DNA from: Streptomyces tateyamensis
GTDB taxonomy: Bacteria; Actinomycetota; Actinomycetes; Streptomycetales; Streptomycetaceae
DNA: 64,000 nt
Direction: 5' to 3'
Assembly: GCF_003205575.1 (NCBI RefSeq)
Contig: NZ_PYBW01000050.1
Span: 30,207-94,206, forward strand
Shown here in pieces: positions 57,290-64,000 of this stretch (its first letter is position 1; each line of letters begins with the position of its first letter). The notes beneath the pieces are model-generated. The model saw only the letters and a list, made by a program, of their open reading frames with translations, did not search any database and was not told where the DNA came from. Made by a program: the position numbers and the translations under genes.

Positions 57290-58714
57290 ATGCGCCGAGC
57301 GAAAATTGTCTGCACCCTGGGTCCGGCCACGGACTCCTACGAACAGCTGAAGGCCATCGTCGAAGCGGGGATGAACGTCGCCCGCCTCAACATGAGCCAC
57401 GGCTCCCACCCGGAGCACGAGGAGCGGTACCGAAAGGTCCGCCAGGTCTCCGAGGACACCGGCCGCGCCATCGGCGTGCTGGCCGACCTGCAGGGCCCCA
57501 AGATCCGTCTGGCGACCTTCGCCAACGGCCCGGTGACCGTTGACAACGGCGACACGTTCACCATCACCACCGAGGACGTCCCCGGTGACCAGTTCATCTG
57601 CGGCACCACCTACAAGGGCCTGCCCGGCGACGTGAAGCCCGGCGACCCGATCCTGATCAACGACGGCGTCATCGCCCTGGAGGTCGTCAGCGTCGACGGC
57701 CCGCGGGTGAAGACCGTGGTGGTCGAGGGCGGGGTGCTCTCCAACAACAAGGGCATCAACCTGCCCGGCGCGGCGGTCAACGTGCCGGCCCTGTCCGAGA
57801 AGGACAAGGACGACCTGCGCTTCGCCCTGCGCCTGGGCGTCGACATGGTCGCGCTGTCGTTCGTCCGCAACGCCGCGGACATCGACGACGTGCACAAGGT
57901 GATGGACGAGGTCGGCATCCGGGTGCCGGTCATCGCCAAGATCGAGAAGCCGCAGGCGGTCGAGGCGATGGAGGAGATCGTCCTCGCCTTCGACGCGATC
58001 ATGGTGGCCCGCGGCGACCTGGCGGTCGAGTACCCGCTGGAGAAGGTGCCGCTGGTCCAGAAGCAGCTGATCACGCTGGCCCGCCGCAACGCCAAGCCGG
58101 TCATCGTCGCCACCCAGATGATGGAGTCGATGATCCACGCCTCCCGGCCGACCCGCGCCGAGGTCTCCGACGTGGCCAACGCGATCCTGGACGGCACCGA
58201 CGCGGTGATGCTCTCCGCCGAGTCCAGCGTCGGCAAGTACCCGATCGAGACGGTCCGCACGATGAGCCGGATCGCCGAGGAGGCCGAGATCGAGCTGCTC
58301 GCGCAGGGCCTGCAGCCGCTCAACCCGGGCCGCAAGCCGCGCACCCAGGGCGGTTCGGTCGCCCGCGCCGCCTGCGAGCTGGGCGACTTCCTCAACGCCC
58401 AGGCGCTGGTGGCCTTCACCAAGTCCGGTGACACCGCCCGCCGGCTCTCCCGGTACCGCTCGCCGATCCCGGTGATCGCCTTCACCCCGGACGCCTGCAC
58501 CCGCAACCAGCTCGCCCTGAGCTGGGGCGTGGAGGCGTACGTGACCGAGCAGGTGAACACCACCGACGAGATGGTCGGCCAGGTCGACCGCGAACTCCTG
58601 CGGATGAAGCGGCTGGCCGAGGACGAGACGGTGATCGTCACCGCCGGCTCCCCGCCCGGCGTCCCGGGCAACACCAACATGGTCCAGGTCCACCACCTGG
58701 GCTCGCGCTTCTGA
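57290..58714 (+). CDS. pyk: Pyruvate kinase
   Basis: A 474-aa pyruvate kinase making ATP and pyruvate from phosphoenolpyruvate. Signatures: KIVCTLGPATDSYEQL and NVARLNMSHGSHPEH at the N terminus, the active-site motif IAKIEKPQAVEAMEEI, and MVARGDLAVE. The C-terminal allosteric domain is complete. A weak AGGAT ribosome site lies nine nt before the ATG. Streptomycetes commonly have two pyruvate kinases; this is the one beside pta-ackA. Confidence 0.97.
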   Translation: MRRAKIVCTLGPATDSYEQLKAIVEAGMNVARLNMSHGSHPEHEERYRKVRQVSEDTGRAIGVLADLQGPKIRLATFANGPVTVDNGDTFTITTEDVPGDQFICGTTYKGLPGDVKPGDPILINDGVIALEVVSVDGPRVKTVVVEGGVLSNNKGINLPGAAVNVPALSEKDKDDLRFALRLGVDMVALSFVRNAADIDDVHKVMDEVGIRVPVIAKIEKPQAVEAMEEIVLAFDAIMVARGDLAVEYPLEKVPLVQKQLITLARRNAKPVIVATQMMESMIHASRPTRAEVSDVANAILDGTDAVMLSAESSVGKYPIETVRTMSRIAEEAEIELLAQGLQPLNPGRKPRTQGGSVARAACELGDFLNAQALVAFTKSGDTARRLSRYRSPIPVIAFTPDACTRNQLALSWGVEAYVTEQVNTTDEMVGQVDRELLRMKRLAEDETVIVTAGSPPGVPGNTNMVQVHHLGSRF

Positions 58715-58733
58715 CCACGCGTCGGCAGTAGTG

Positions 58734-58773
58734 CAGCGGGCCCCCGCCGGAAGCTTCCGGCGGGGGCCCGCTG
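58734..58773. terminator. 40-nt perfect palindrome between converging pyk and the secreted-protein gene
   Basis: A perfect palindrome (centre between 58753 and 58754, a HindIII-like aagctt) lies 19 nt beyond the pyk stop and 15 nt before the end of the converging gene. It would form an 18-20 bp stem in either transcript, a bidirectional terminator. Confidence 0.9.
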
Positions 58774-58788
58774 ACGTCGTGCGGCCGG

Positions 58789-60189
58789 TTACAGGCCGTC
58801 GTACGGGAGGGTGTCGTTGTACATCCGCATCCCCGGGATGTGCAGGGTGCCGCCGAACTGGCCGGCCTGGACCGCCTTGACGCCGGTGAGCGACATGTCG
58901 ATCGGGATCGGGATCGCGCCGATCAGGTTGTACAGCCACTCCGGCAGGGTGTCCGGGGTGAGGGTGATGTTCCCCAGCGGCGGGATCGGGATGCCGTAGA
59001 GCGAGGACAGCTGGCCGCTCAGGCTCTCCACGTACATGGTGATCGGGCCGCTGCGCATCGTGGAGGTGGTGTTCGGGCCGCCCTTCACGTGGAAGGTCTC
59101 GGCCGGCTTGCCGCCCGCCGCGGTGTTCTCGATCGTCGACATGTCGAGGTTGTCGATGTCGACCGAGGAGACGGTGAACTTGAGCACCCGGTAGGTGCGG
59201 GTCGGGCTGTGCACCTGGTACACGCCGCCGAAGACCGCGCCGTAGAGCGAGAGCTTGGTGGTGTGCAGGGTCCAGCTCTGGTCCGGCACCACCTCACCGC
59301 TGCTCAGCTTGGCCGCCGCCAGCTTGCTGGTGTCCACCGCGCAGAGCGGGCGGGTGTCGCCGCCGGCCAGCGCCGAGGCGACCGCGGAGGGCGAGGGGTT
59401 GGCGCTCGGCGTGGCCGAGCCGCTCGGCGCGGTGCTCGGAGTGCCGGTCGCGGCCGGCGTGCTGCTCGCCGCGCCGCTGGGCGTGGCCGCGGCACCCGGG
59501 GTGGCCGTCGCGGCGCGCGGCGCCGGTGCGTTCGGGCTCGGGGTGGCACTGGGTGCCGGCTGCGGGGTGCCAGGGGCCGGGGTGCCGGGGGCCGGGGTGC
59601 TCGGGGTGACCGGCGCGCCGACCTGGGGTGCCGCCGCCGGGGTCGGGGTGGCCTGGTGCGGGGCGAAGATCCCGGCGACGCCGCCCAGGATGTCACCGAT
59701 CAGGTCCTGCGGCTGGGTGGTCCCCGGCTGCACGGCGGAGGCCTGCACGACCTGGCTGGTGACCGCGGCGGCAGCCTGCTGCTGGCTGGCCCCGGCGGGG
59801 ACCTGAGGGGTGGTGACAGTGGCGCTGACGGCCCGTCCGGCCCCGGTGCTGACGGCCTTGGTCGGCGCCCCGGAGGGCGTCGCGGTGGGCGTCGCGGTCG
59901 GCTTCGCGGTGGGCTTCGGCGTGGCGGCCGGGACCGGGTTCAGCTGGCTCTTGGGCACCGGGGTGACCGTGGTGGCCGGCTGGTCGGGCACGCAGGCGGC
60001 GCCGGCCGGCGAGACCGCGGAGGCAAGACTCGGGGCCAGGCTGGAGCCCATCAGAAGCGCGGTGGGCACCGCGGCGGCGGCCAGCAGCCGGGCCCGGGTG
60101 CGGCCGCGCTCGCGCGGGGCGGCGTGCCGGGGGCCGCCGGAACGGCGCTCCTCGGGCAGCTGCGGCTCGGCCTGCTCGGCTCCGGTCAC
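58789..60189 (-). CDS. Secreted protein with Pro/Thr/Ala-rich linker (DUF6230/DUF6114 operon)
   Basis: A 466-aa protein, last of a three-gene operon. A basic N terminus is followed by a hydrophobic run (LLAAAAVPTALLMGSSLAPSL) and an Ala-Ser-Ala-type cleavage site, so it is exported. Residues about 75-280 are Pro/Thr/Ala-rich low complexity. The C-terminal 190 residues form a globular beta-rich domain (SLYGAVFGGVYQVHSPTRTY ... GNITLTPDTLPEWLYNL) that is conserved in streptomycetes. Function unknown. The GTG start overlaps the DUF6114 stop (GTGA), with GGGAGAGG upstream. Confidence 0.75.
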   Translation of the reverse strand: MTGAEQAEPQLPEERRSGGPRHAAPRERGRTRARLLAAAAVPTALLMGSSLAPSLASAVSPAGAACVPDQPATTVTPVPKSQLNPVPAATPKPTAKPTATPTATPSGAPTKAVSTGAGRAVSATVTTPQVPAGASQQQAAAAVTSQVVQASAVQPGTTQPQDLIGDILGGVAGIFAPHQATPTPAAAPQVGAPVTPSTPAPGTPAPGTPQPAPSATPSPNAPAPRAATATPGAAATPSGAASSTPAATGTPSTAPSGSATPSANPSPSAVASALAGGDTRPLCAVDTSKLAAAKLSSGEVVPDQSWTLHTTKLSLYGAVFGGVYQVHSPTRTYRVLKFTVSSVDIDNLDMSTIENTAAGGKPAETFHVKGGPNTTSTMRSGPITMYVESLSGQLSSLYGIPIPPLGNITLTPDTLPEWLYNLIGAIPIPIDMSLTGVKAVQAGQFGGTLHIPGMRMYNDTLPYDGL

Positions 60190-60791
60190 TTTGCCTCTCC
60201 CTCGGGCTCGGGGGTGCCGTGCGCAGCCGGTGCGGCCTCCTCGACGGCAACGGGCTCGGCGGCGACGGGCTGGGCAGCGGCAGGCTCGGCAGTCGGCTCG
60301 GCCGGCTGCGCCTCGGCCGGGGCCGGCTCGCCCGCCTGGGCCGAACCGGTCATCACCCGGGTGGCCATCGCGGCGGCCTGCTCGGGCGGCAGCGGGCTCC
60401 AGGCGCAGAGCAGGCCGCCCGCGATCAGCCCCGGGATCAGGCCCATCAGGAAGCCGCCGAGGTTGGAGACCGGGATCGAGATCAGGGTCAGGATGGTCAC
60501 GGCGATGCCGCAGAAGACCCGGCTGACCGGCTGGAACCAGGCCGAGACGCCCAGCACCATCAGCAGGACGCCGATGACCAGCGAACCGGCGCCCGCCGTG
60601 GTCGCCATCGCCACGGTCAGGTCGCCCAGCCGCAGGTGGGCGTAGGGGAAGTACAGGATCGGCACGCCCGCGAAGACAGCCAGCAGCCCGCCCCAGAACG
60701 GCCGGGTGCGGCGCCAAGCGCGGAACCGGCGCCACACCCGGGTGGGCCGGCCGATGTCCTCGGGCCAGATGGTGGCGGTTGCGCTGGTCAC
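60186..60791 (-). CDS. DUF6114 family membrane protein
   Basis: A 201-aa membrane protein with four hydrophobic helices in residues 30-135 (for example FWGGLLAVFAGVPILYFPYA) and a Pro/Ala/Glu-rich cytoplasmic tail. It matches the actinobacterial DUF6114 family, always found with DUF6230. Start GTG at 60791 with GAGGAG eight nt upstream. Its stop overlaps the start of the secreted-protein gene. Role unknown; the operon arrangement suggests it helps export or anchor the two secreted partners. Confidence 0.85.
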   Translation of the reverse strand: MTSATATIWPEDIGRPTRVWRRFRAWRRTRPFWGGLLAVFAGVPILYFPYAHLRLGDLTVAMATTAGAGSLVIGVLLMVLGVSAWFQPVSRVFCGIAVTILTLISIPVSNLGGFLMGLIPGLIAGGLLCAWSPLPPEQAAAMATRVMTGSAQAGEPAPAEAQPAEPTAEPAAAQPVAAEPVAVEEAAPAAHGTPEPEGEAK

Positions 60792-60842
60792 GATGGAACT
60801 CCTCGCGGGATCGGTCGAGGGGGGGGAGCTGGGGTGTGCGGG

Positions 60843-60897
60843 CAGGGGACGGCTCGAAGCAGCCGCCCCCTGACCTGCTGGGCCGTCAGGACGGCCC
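60843..60897 (-). terminator. Two hairpins between DUF6230 and DUF6114 genes
   Basis: Stem 1 pairs 60843-60854 with 60861-60872 (12 bp, one mismatch); stem 2 pairs 60880-60886 with 60891-60897 (7 bp, 4-nt loop). They lie between the first and second genes of the operon and probably attenuate read-through, leaving DUF6230 the most expressed. Confidence 0.55.
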
Positions 60898-60960
60898 GTT
60901 CCGTGCAGTGCGGGTGCCGCCCGGCGCCGTGACCGGACCGGGCGGACCCTCAGCAGCGGA

Positions 60961-61656
60961 TCAGTAGCACTCGTTGGCGCCCTGGGTGATGTTGAGCTTC
61001 AGGCTCGGGAGCTTGAAGGTGCCGGCCGAGGTGGCCCACGCCTCCTGCTTGACGCCGTGCAGCTCGGCCTGCGGGGCGGACTGGGCGAAGCCCTGGGCGC
61101 CGGTCGGCAGACCGCTGGCACCCGTGTGCGGGTTCGGCTTGAAGCCCTGGGCGGCGGTGCCCGGCAGGGTGGAGGCGTCCTGGCCGATGGCGATCGAGTG
61201 GAAGGTGGCGTCACCCTGCAGCTCGTCCAGGTCGATCAGCAGGTTGGTGGCCTGGACCTGGCCCGCGTCGGTCGACGGGTCGTAGGCGTTCTGGTCGTCG
61301 GTCGGGTTGGCCTCCGCCGCGGTGCCGGCGTGCAGCTGCAGCGTCCACTGGCCGAGCGGGCCGAGGTTGGTGACGACCGACTGGCACAGGTTGTGGATGG
61401 TCGCGTGGTCGAACGCCGACACCGCGATCACGTGCGGGGTCTTGTTGTCCGCCTGCATGTCGACCGAGCCGAACTGAGAGAAGTTCGTGCCGCGCAGGTG
61501 GTCGGTGGTGACCTTGAAGCTCTGGCCGGAGACACTGAACGAGGCGGCCAGCGCGCTCTGCGCGATGCTGACGCCGATGGCGGCGGTGGCGGCGAGGCTG
61601 GGCACCATCACGATGGCGAAGCGCTTCCAGCGGGTCTTGCCGTAAGTCATGGACAT
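60961..61656 (-). CDS. DUF6230 family secreted protein
   Basis: A 231-aa exported protein. Residues about 12-37 are a signal/anchor (RFAIVMVPSLAATAAIGVSI), followed by a domain with AASFSVSGQSFKVTTDHLRG that defines DUF6230; the protein ends with a lone cysteine in NECY, and another is in HNLCQSV. Some databases call it cholesterol esterase, which has no support in visible catalytic motifs. Strong AAGGAGG ribosome site before the ATG (MSMTYGKTRWK). First gene of the operon with DUF6114 and the Pro-rich secreted protein. Confidence 0.85.
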   Translation of the reverse strand: MSMTYGKTRWKRFAIVMVPSLAATAAIGVSIAQSALAASFSVSGQSFKVTTDHLRGTNFSQFGSVDMQADNKTPHVIAVSAFDHATIHNLCQSVVTNLGPLGQWTLQLHAGTAAEANPTDDQNAYDPSTDAGQVQATNLLIDLDELQGDATFHSIAIGQDASTLPGTAAQGFKPNPHTGASGLPTGAQGFAQSAPQAELHGVKQEAWATSAGTFKLPSLKLNITQGANECY

Positions 61657-62118
61657 GCGTGTCCTCCTTCTCGGACGTACATCTCCGGTCGGGTCCGGGC
61701 ACGCGGTGCGCGGTTTCCCCGTCCTGGGATGGGAGACGAGCTACGTCCTCGGTAGCGACGACCTCCGGCCCCGGTCGAACCGGTGGTCGGCGATCACCCC
61801 CGAGCGACAACCAAACGATCACGCGGGGCCGCGCGACCGGACGAAGGACAGGAACCGCGGTGGGACGCGGACACCCCCCTGCCCTCCCGACCGCCGGTGG
61901 GGACCGGCAGTCGCCCGGTGGGGATCCCGCGCTCCAGGTGTCCGGCAGAGGGCCGGGGAGTGAAGTGAGGGACCGGGCGTGGCCGATCGTGCTGGAATCC
62001 CGGCCGAAGCACAAGGGGTTCCTTACTGACGGGTAATCCAATATCCGACACCCATCGGCATGGCCAGTCCATGACATCAACGGAGCGTGACTACTCCCAG
62101 GTCAGCCGCCGGAGAAAC

Positions 62119-62134
62119 CTCCTGGAAACAGGAG
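62119..62134. other. Short hairpin with GAAA loop
   Basis: ctcctg (62119-62124) and caggag (62129-62134) enclose gaaa, a stable tetraloop when transcribed on the plus strand. Next to the larger 62142-62176 hairpin; role unknown. Confidence 0.5.
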
Positions 62135-62141
62135 CGAAACA

Positions 62142-62176
62142 CCCCCACCCGGTCACTCGAGGTGACCGGGTGGGGG
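62142..62176. other. 15-bp perfect inverted repeat in the intergenic region
   Basis: Arms 62142-62156 and 62162-62176 (cccccacccggtcac and its complement) pair perfectly around tcgag. It could be a second terminator for the thioredoxin gene or part of an RNA element; on the plus strand it is followed by a short A/T-richer tract. Confidence 0.6.
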
Positions 62177-62249
62177 GTAGTGTCAAGATTTGATAAACCC
62201 AGCGGCTGTCATCCGATTGTCGCCTTATCACTGACGACACCGCAGGTCA

Positions 62250-62277
62250 CCCCCCGTGCCAAGGATTGCACGGGGGG
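62250..62277 (-). terminator. Terminator after the thioredoxin-TPR gene
   Basis: A 10-bp perfect stem (62250-62259 with 62268-62277) and an 8-nt loop start 16 nt beyond the stop codon of the minus-strand gene at 62294. Confidence 0.75.
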
Positions 62278-62293
62278 CCGGGTCGACGCACCG

Positions 62294-63271
62294 TCAGAAG
62301 AGCACCCGGGCCAGCGCGGCACGGGCTGTGCCCACCCGCGGGTCGTCCGCGCCGATCACCTCGAACAGCTCCAGCAGCCGCAGCCGGGCGGTGTCCCGGT
62401 CCGCGCCGGCCGTGCGGCCCACCAGGTCCACCAGCCGGCCGAAGGCGTCCTCCACATGACCGCCGACCAGGTCCAGGTCGGCCGCGTCCAGCTGGGCCTG
62501 CAGGTCCGCCGGGCCCTGCGCCGCCGCGGTGCGCACCGCCTGGGGATCGAACCCGGAGACCCGCTGGAGCAGTTGGGCCTGGGCCAGGCCGAGCTGGGCC
62601 TCGGTGTTGCCGGGCTGCTCGGCGAGCACGTTCCGGTAGGCCTGGATCGCCCCGCCCAGGTCGCCGCTGTCCAGCGCCTCGTGCGCGGCGACCAGCGCCG
62701 GGTCCTCGGGGCGGCGCGGCGCGGCCGGCACCCCGTCCTCGGCGGCCGCGGCACCGCCCACGATGCCGAAGCGCTGCTCGGCCACCGCGATCAGCTGGTC
62801 GAGGATCTTGCGGACGTTGGCCTCGTTCTCGGCGCCCTGGAAGAGCGGCACCAGCTGGCCGGCCACCACCGCCATCACCGCGGGGATGCCCTGGATGCCG
62901 AACTGCTGGGCGATCAGCTGGTTGGCGTCGACGTCGATCTTGGCGAGCACGATCCGGCCGGCGTGCTCCTCGGCCAGGCGCTCCAGGATCGGGCTGAGCT
63001 GCTTGCAGGGGCCGCACCACTCGGCCCAGAAGTCCACCACCACCGGCACCTCGGTGGAGCGCTGGACGACCTCCTCCTCGAAGGTCTCCTCGGTGACGTC
63101 GAGCACCAGCGGGTAGCCGGCCCCGACCACCTCGCCGGCCTCCGCCTGCCGGGCCCGCTCGGCCCTGGCCTGCTCGGCCTTCTGTGCGGCCTCCCCGGCC
63201 GCCTTCACCGCGGCGAGGTCGACCGCGCCGCGCAGGGCGGCGCTGTTCAGATGCGTGTTCCGTGGCTGCAT
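62294..63271 (-). CDS. Thioredoxin-TPR protein, YbbN/CnoX-like
   Basis: A 325-aa protein with a thioredoxin fold (residues about 55-165) carrying the redox motif WAEWCGPCKQ, then a C-terminal helical TPR-like part (residues about 190-320, with ALDSGDLGGAIQAYRNVLA). It resembles YbbN/CnoX, a co-chaperone family; unlike E. coli CnoX it keeps both cysteines of CGPC, so thiol reductase activity is likely. The first 45 residues are Ala/Glu/Gln-rich. ATG at 63271, divergent from the TetR gene. Confidence 0.9.
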   Translation of the reverse strand: MQPRNTHLNSAALRGAVDLAAVKAAGEAAQKAEQARAERARQAEAGEVVGAGYPLVLDVTEETFEEEVVQRSTEVPVVVDFWAEWCGPCKQLSPILERLAEEHAGRIVLAKIDVDANQLIAQQFGIQGIPAVMAVVAGQLVPLFQGAENEANVRKILDQLIAVAEQRFGIVGGAAAAEDGVPAAPRRPEDPALVAAHEALDSGDLGGAIQAYRNVLAEQPGNTEAQLGLAQAQLLQRVSGFDPQAVRTAAAQGPADLQAQLDAADLDLVGGHVEDAFGRLVDLVGRTAGADRDTARLRLLELFEVIGADDPRVGTARAALARVLF

Positions 63272-63588
63272 GGCACCATCCTCCCCCGTCCACGCCGGTG
63301 CCGGGCGCCATCCGGGCGACAAACCGTCGCGCGGAAGCCCCGGCGGGTAGCTTGCGAGTCAGACTGTGCGGATCCCCACCCGCGGTGCGCGCCCGTCCCT
63401 CCCACGGTTCGGGCGCGTGGTTGTCGCTCTATTCGCTACAGGTCGTAGCGTATCTGCCGGGCACCCCCGCTTCGCAACCCCCGCAGCGCCCGGCCCGACG
63501 TGATGTGGCCCACTTTCCGTGTTCGGCAACTCCCGATACGGTGAGCCTCCCCCACCCAAGCTACTCATCAGTACAGTCAGGAGCCGCG
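63272..63588. promoter_or_regulatory. 317-bp divergent promoter region with a candidate operator
   Basis: Contains an inverted repeat, cgctac (63434-63439) and gtagcg (63445-63450) with a 5-nt spacer, a reasonable size for a TetR-type operator. A weak promoter-like pair, tttccg and tacggt 17 nt apart, occurs near 63515-63544 on the plus strand. No gene was seen. Confidence 0.4.
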
Positions 63589-64000
63589 GTGTCCCTCACC
63601 CCGCAGCCGTCCCCCGCGCAGCCGGCCCCGCCGCGGGCCAAGGGCCGCCCGCGCAGCGCCACCGCCGACCAGGCGATCCTCGACGCCGCCCGGGCCGCCC
63701 TCGCCGAGCTCGGCTGGGGCGGGCTGACCATGGGTGACGTCGCGGTGCGCGCGGGCGTCGCCAAGACCACCCTGTACCGCCGCTGGCCGTCCAAGAACGA
63801 GTTGGTGATCGACGCCATCGCCAGCCTCTTCGACCAGTTGGAGATGGTCGACCGGGGCAGCCTGCAGGCGGACATGGAGGGCGTGGTCACCCAGTTCGCC
63901 GACCTGCTGGCCCGCCCGGAGAGCCAGGCCGGCCTGCTGGCGCTGTTCGCCGAGGGCACCCGGGACACCGAACTGCGCCGCCGGATCCGCGAGCACATCG
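63589..64000 (+). CDS. TetR family regulator (3' end outside the window)
   Basis: A 137-codon N-terminal part of a TetR regulator that runs off the right edge. After a Pro-rich start (SLTPQPSPAQPAPPRAKGRP), the helix-turn-helix reads LTMGDVAVRAGVAKTTLYRRWPSK, a canonical TetR_N. The GTG at 63589 is chosen for the AGGAG site five nt upstream. The ligand-binding domain is not visible beyond its start. It is divergent from the thioredoxin gene and may control it or itself through the shared region. Confidence 0.92.
   Translation, partial: MSLTPQPSPAQPAPPRAKGRPRSATADQAILDAARAALAELGWGGLTMGDVAVRAGVAKTTLYRRWPSKNELVIDAIASLFDQLEMVDRGSLQADMEGVVTQFADLLARPESQAGLLALFAEGTRDTELRRRIREHI

Larger units (their letters stand above)
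61657..62293. other. 637-bp intergenic region with several hairpins
   Basis: No gene was recognised here. The part nearest DUF6230 (61657-61800) should hold that operon's promoter. The far part contains three hairpins listed separately (62119-62134, 62142-62176, 62250-62277). The stretch 62180-62240 is relatively A/T-rich. A short frame of about 90 aa on both strands lacks third-position bias and was not accepted. Confidence 0.5.

Noticed and set aside
60961..61656. Cholesterol esterase, the database name often given to DUF6230
   Set aside because: No GxSxG or other esterase catalytic motif is visible.
62081..62293. Short open frames in the intergenic hairpin region
   Set aside because: They lack third-position G/C bias and ribosome sites, and overlap strong hairpins.

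Overview
The window is high-GC chromosomal DNA, with coding regions strongly biased to G/C at third codon positions. Gene content and order point to the family Streptomycetaceae (Streptomyces or Kitasatospora). The run ligA - mnmA - cysteine desulfurase - opp genes - glycine cleavage/glyA/sdaA - glgX - glgP - glgE/treS/pep2/glgB - pta/ackA - pyk - DUF6230/DUF6114 - YbbN-like thioredoxin - TetR resembles, from memory, the SCO54xx core region of Streptomyces coelicolor. No tRNA, rRNA, CRISPR array, insertion sequence, integrase or biosynthetic cluster was seen.

Layout. 1-8.9 kb, minus strand: 3'-truncated ligA, a short MetE-like protein, a Nudix hydrolase, an unrecognised 509-aa protein, an SDR, a LOG-family hydrolase, mnmA and a cysteine desulfurase (tRNA thiolation). 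9-11.3 kb: an IclR regulator, a TRIC-type channel and a small membrane protein. 11.3-17.4 kb, minus strand: an oligopeptide ABC importer in the order oppC-oppA-oppB-oppD-oppF. 17.7-24.3 kb: two SseB-like genes, then on the other strand a tandem glycine riboswitch with gcvT, gcvH, glyA and sdaA, a glycine/serine catabolic unit.

24.4-32.8 kb is the unusual part: eight tightly packed plus-strand genes inserted in housekeeping surroundings. They encode a small protein ending in an amyloid-like segment, a 730-aa P-loop/HEAT-like protein with a similar segment, an SPFH-like protein, a PP2C phosphatase, a protein kinase, a VWA protein, a 150-aa unknown, and a membrane protein with two RanBP2-type zinc fingers. 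The kinase/PP2C/VWA core resembles the TerY-P phosphorylation triads described in stress and phage-defence contexts. The combination seen here is the best candidate for an undescribed system in this window.

32.8-36.1 kb: an anti-sigma-type ATPase and two tandem lipoprotein L,D-transpeptidases. 36.4-53.7 kb: glycogen/trehalose metabolism (glgX; a heterodimeric ABC exporter with one degenerate ATP site; glgP; then the complete GlgE pathway glgE-treS-pep2-glgB). TreS and Pep2 turn trehalose into maltose 1-phosphate, GlgE extends glucan from it, GlgB branches it, and GlgP and GlgX break it down. 53.8-58.7 kb: pta-ackA and pyk (acetate overflow and pyruvate supply), ending in a 40-nt perfect palindrome. 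58.8-61.7 kb: a three-gene minus-strand operon for DUF6230, DUF6114 and a proline/threonine-rich secreted protein. 62.3-64 kb: a thioredoxin-TPR protein and a divergent, 3'-truncated TetR regulator.

Coordinates of starts were chosen from ribosome binding sites and family lengths. All function calls rest on motifs read by eye, not on database searches.
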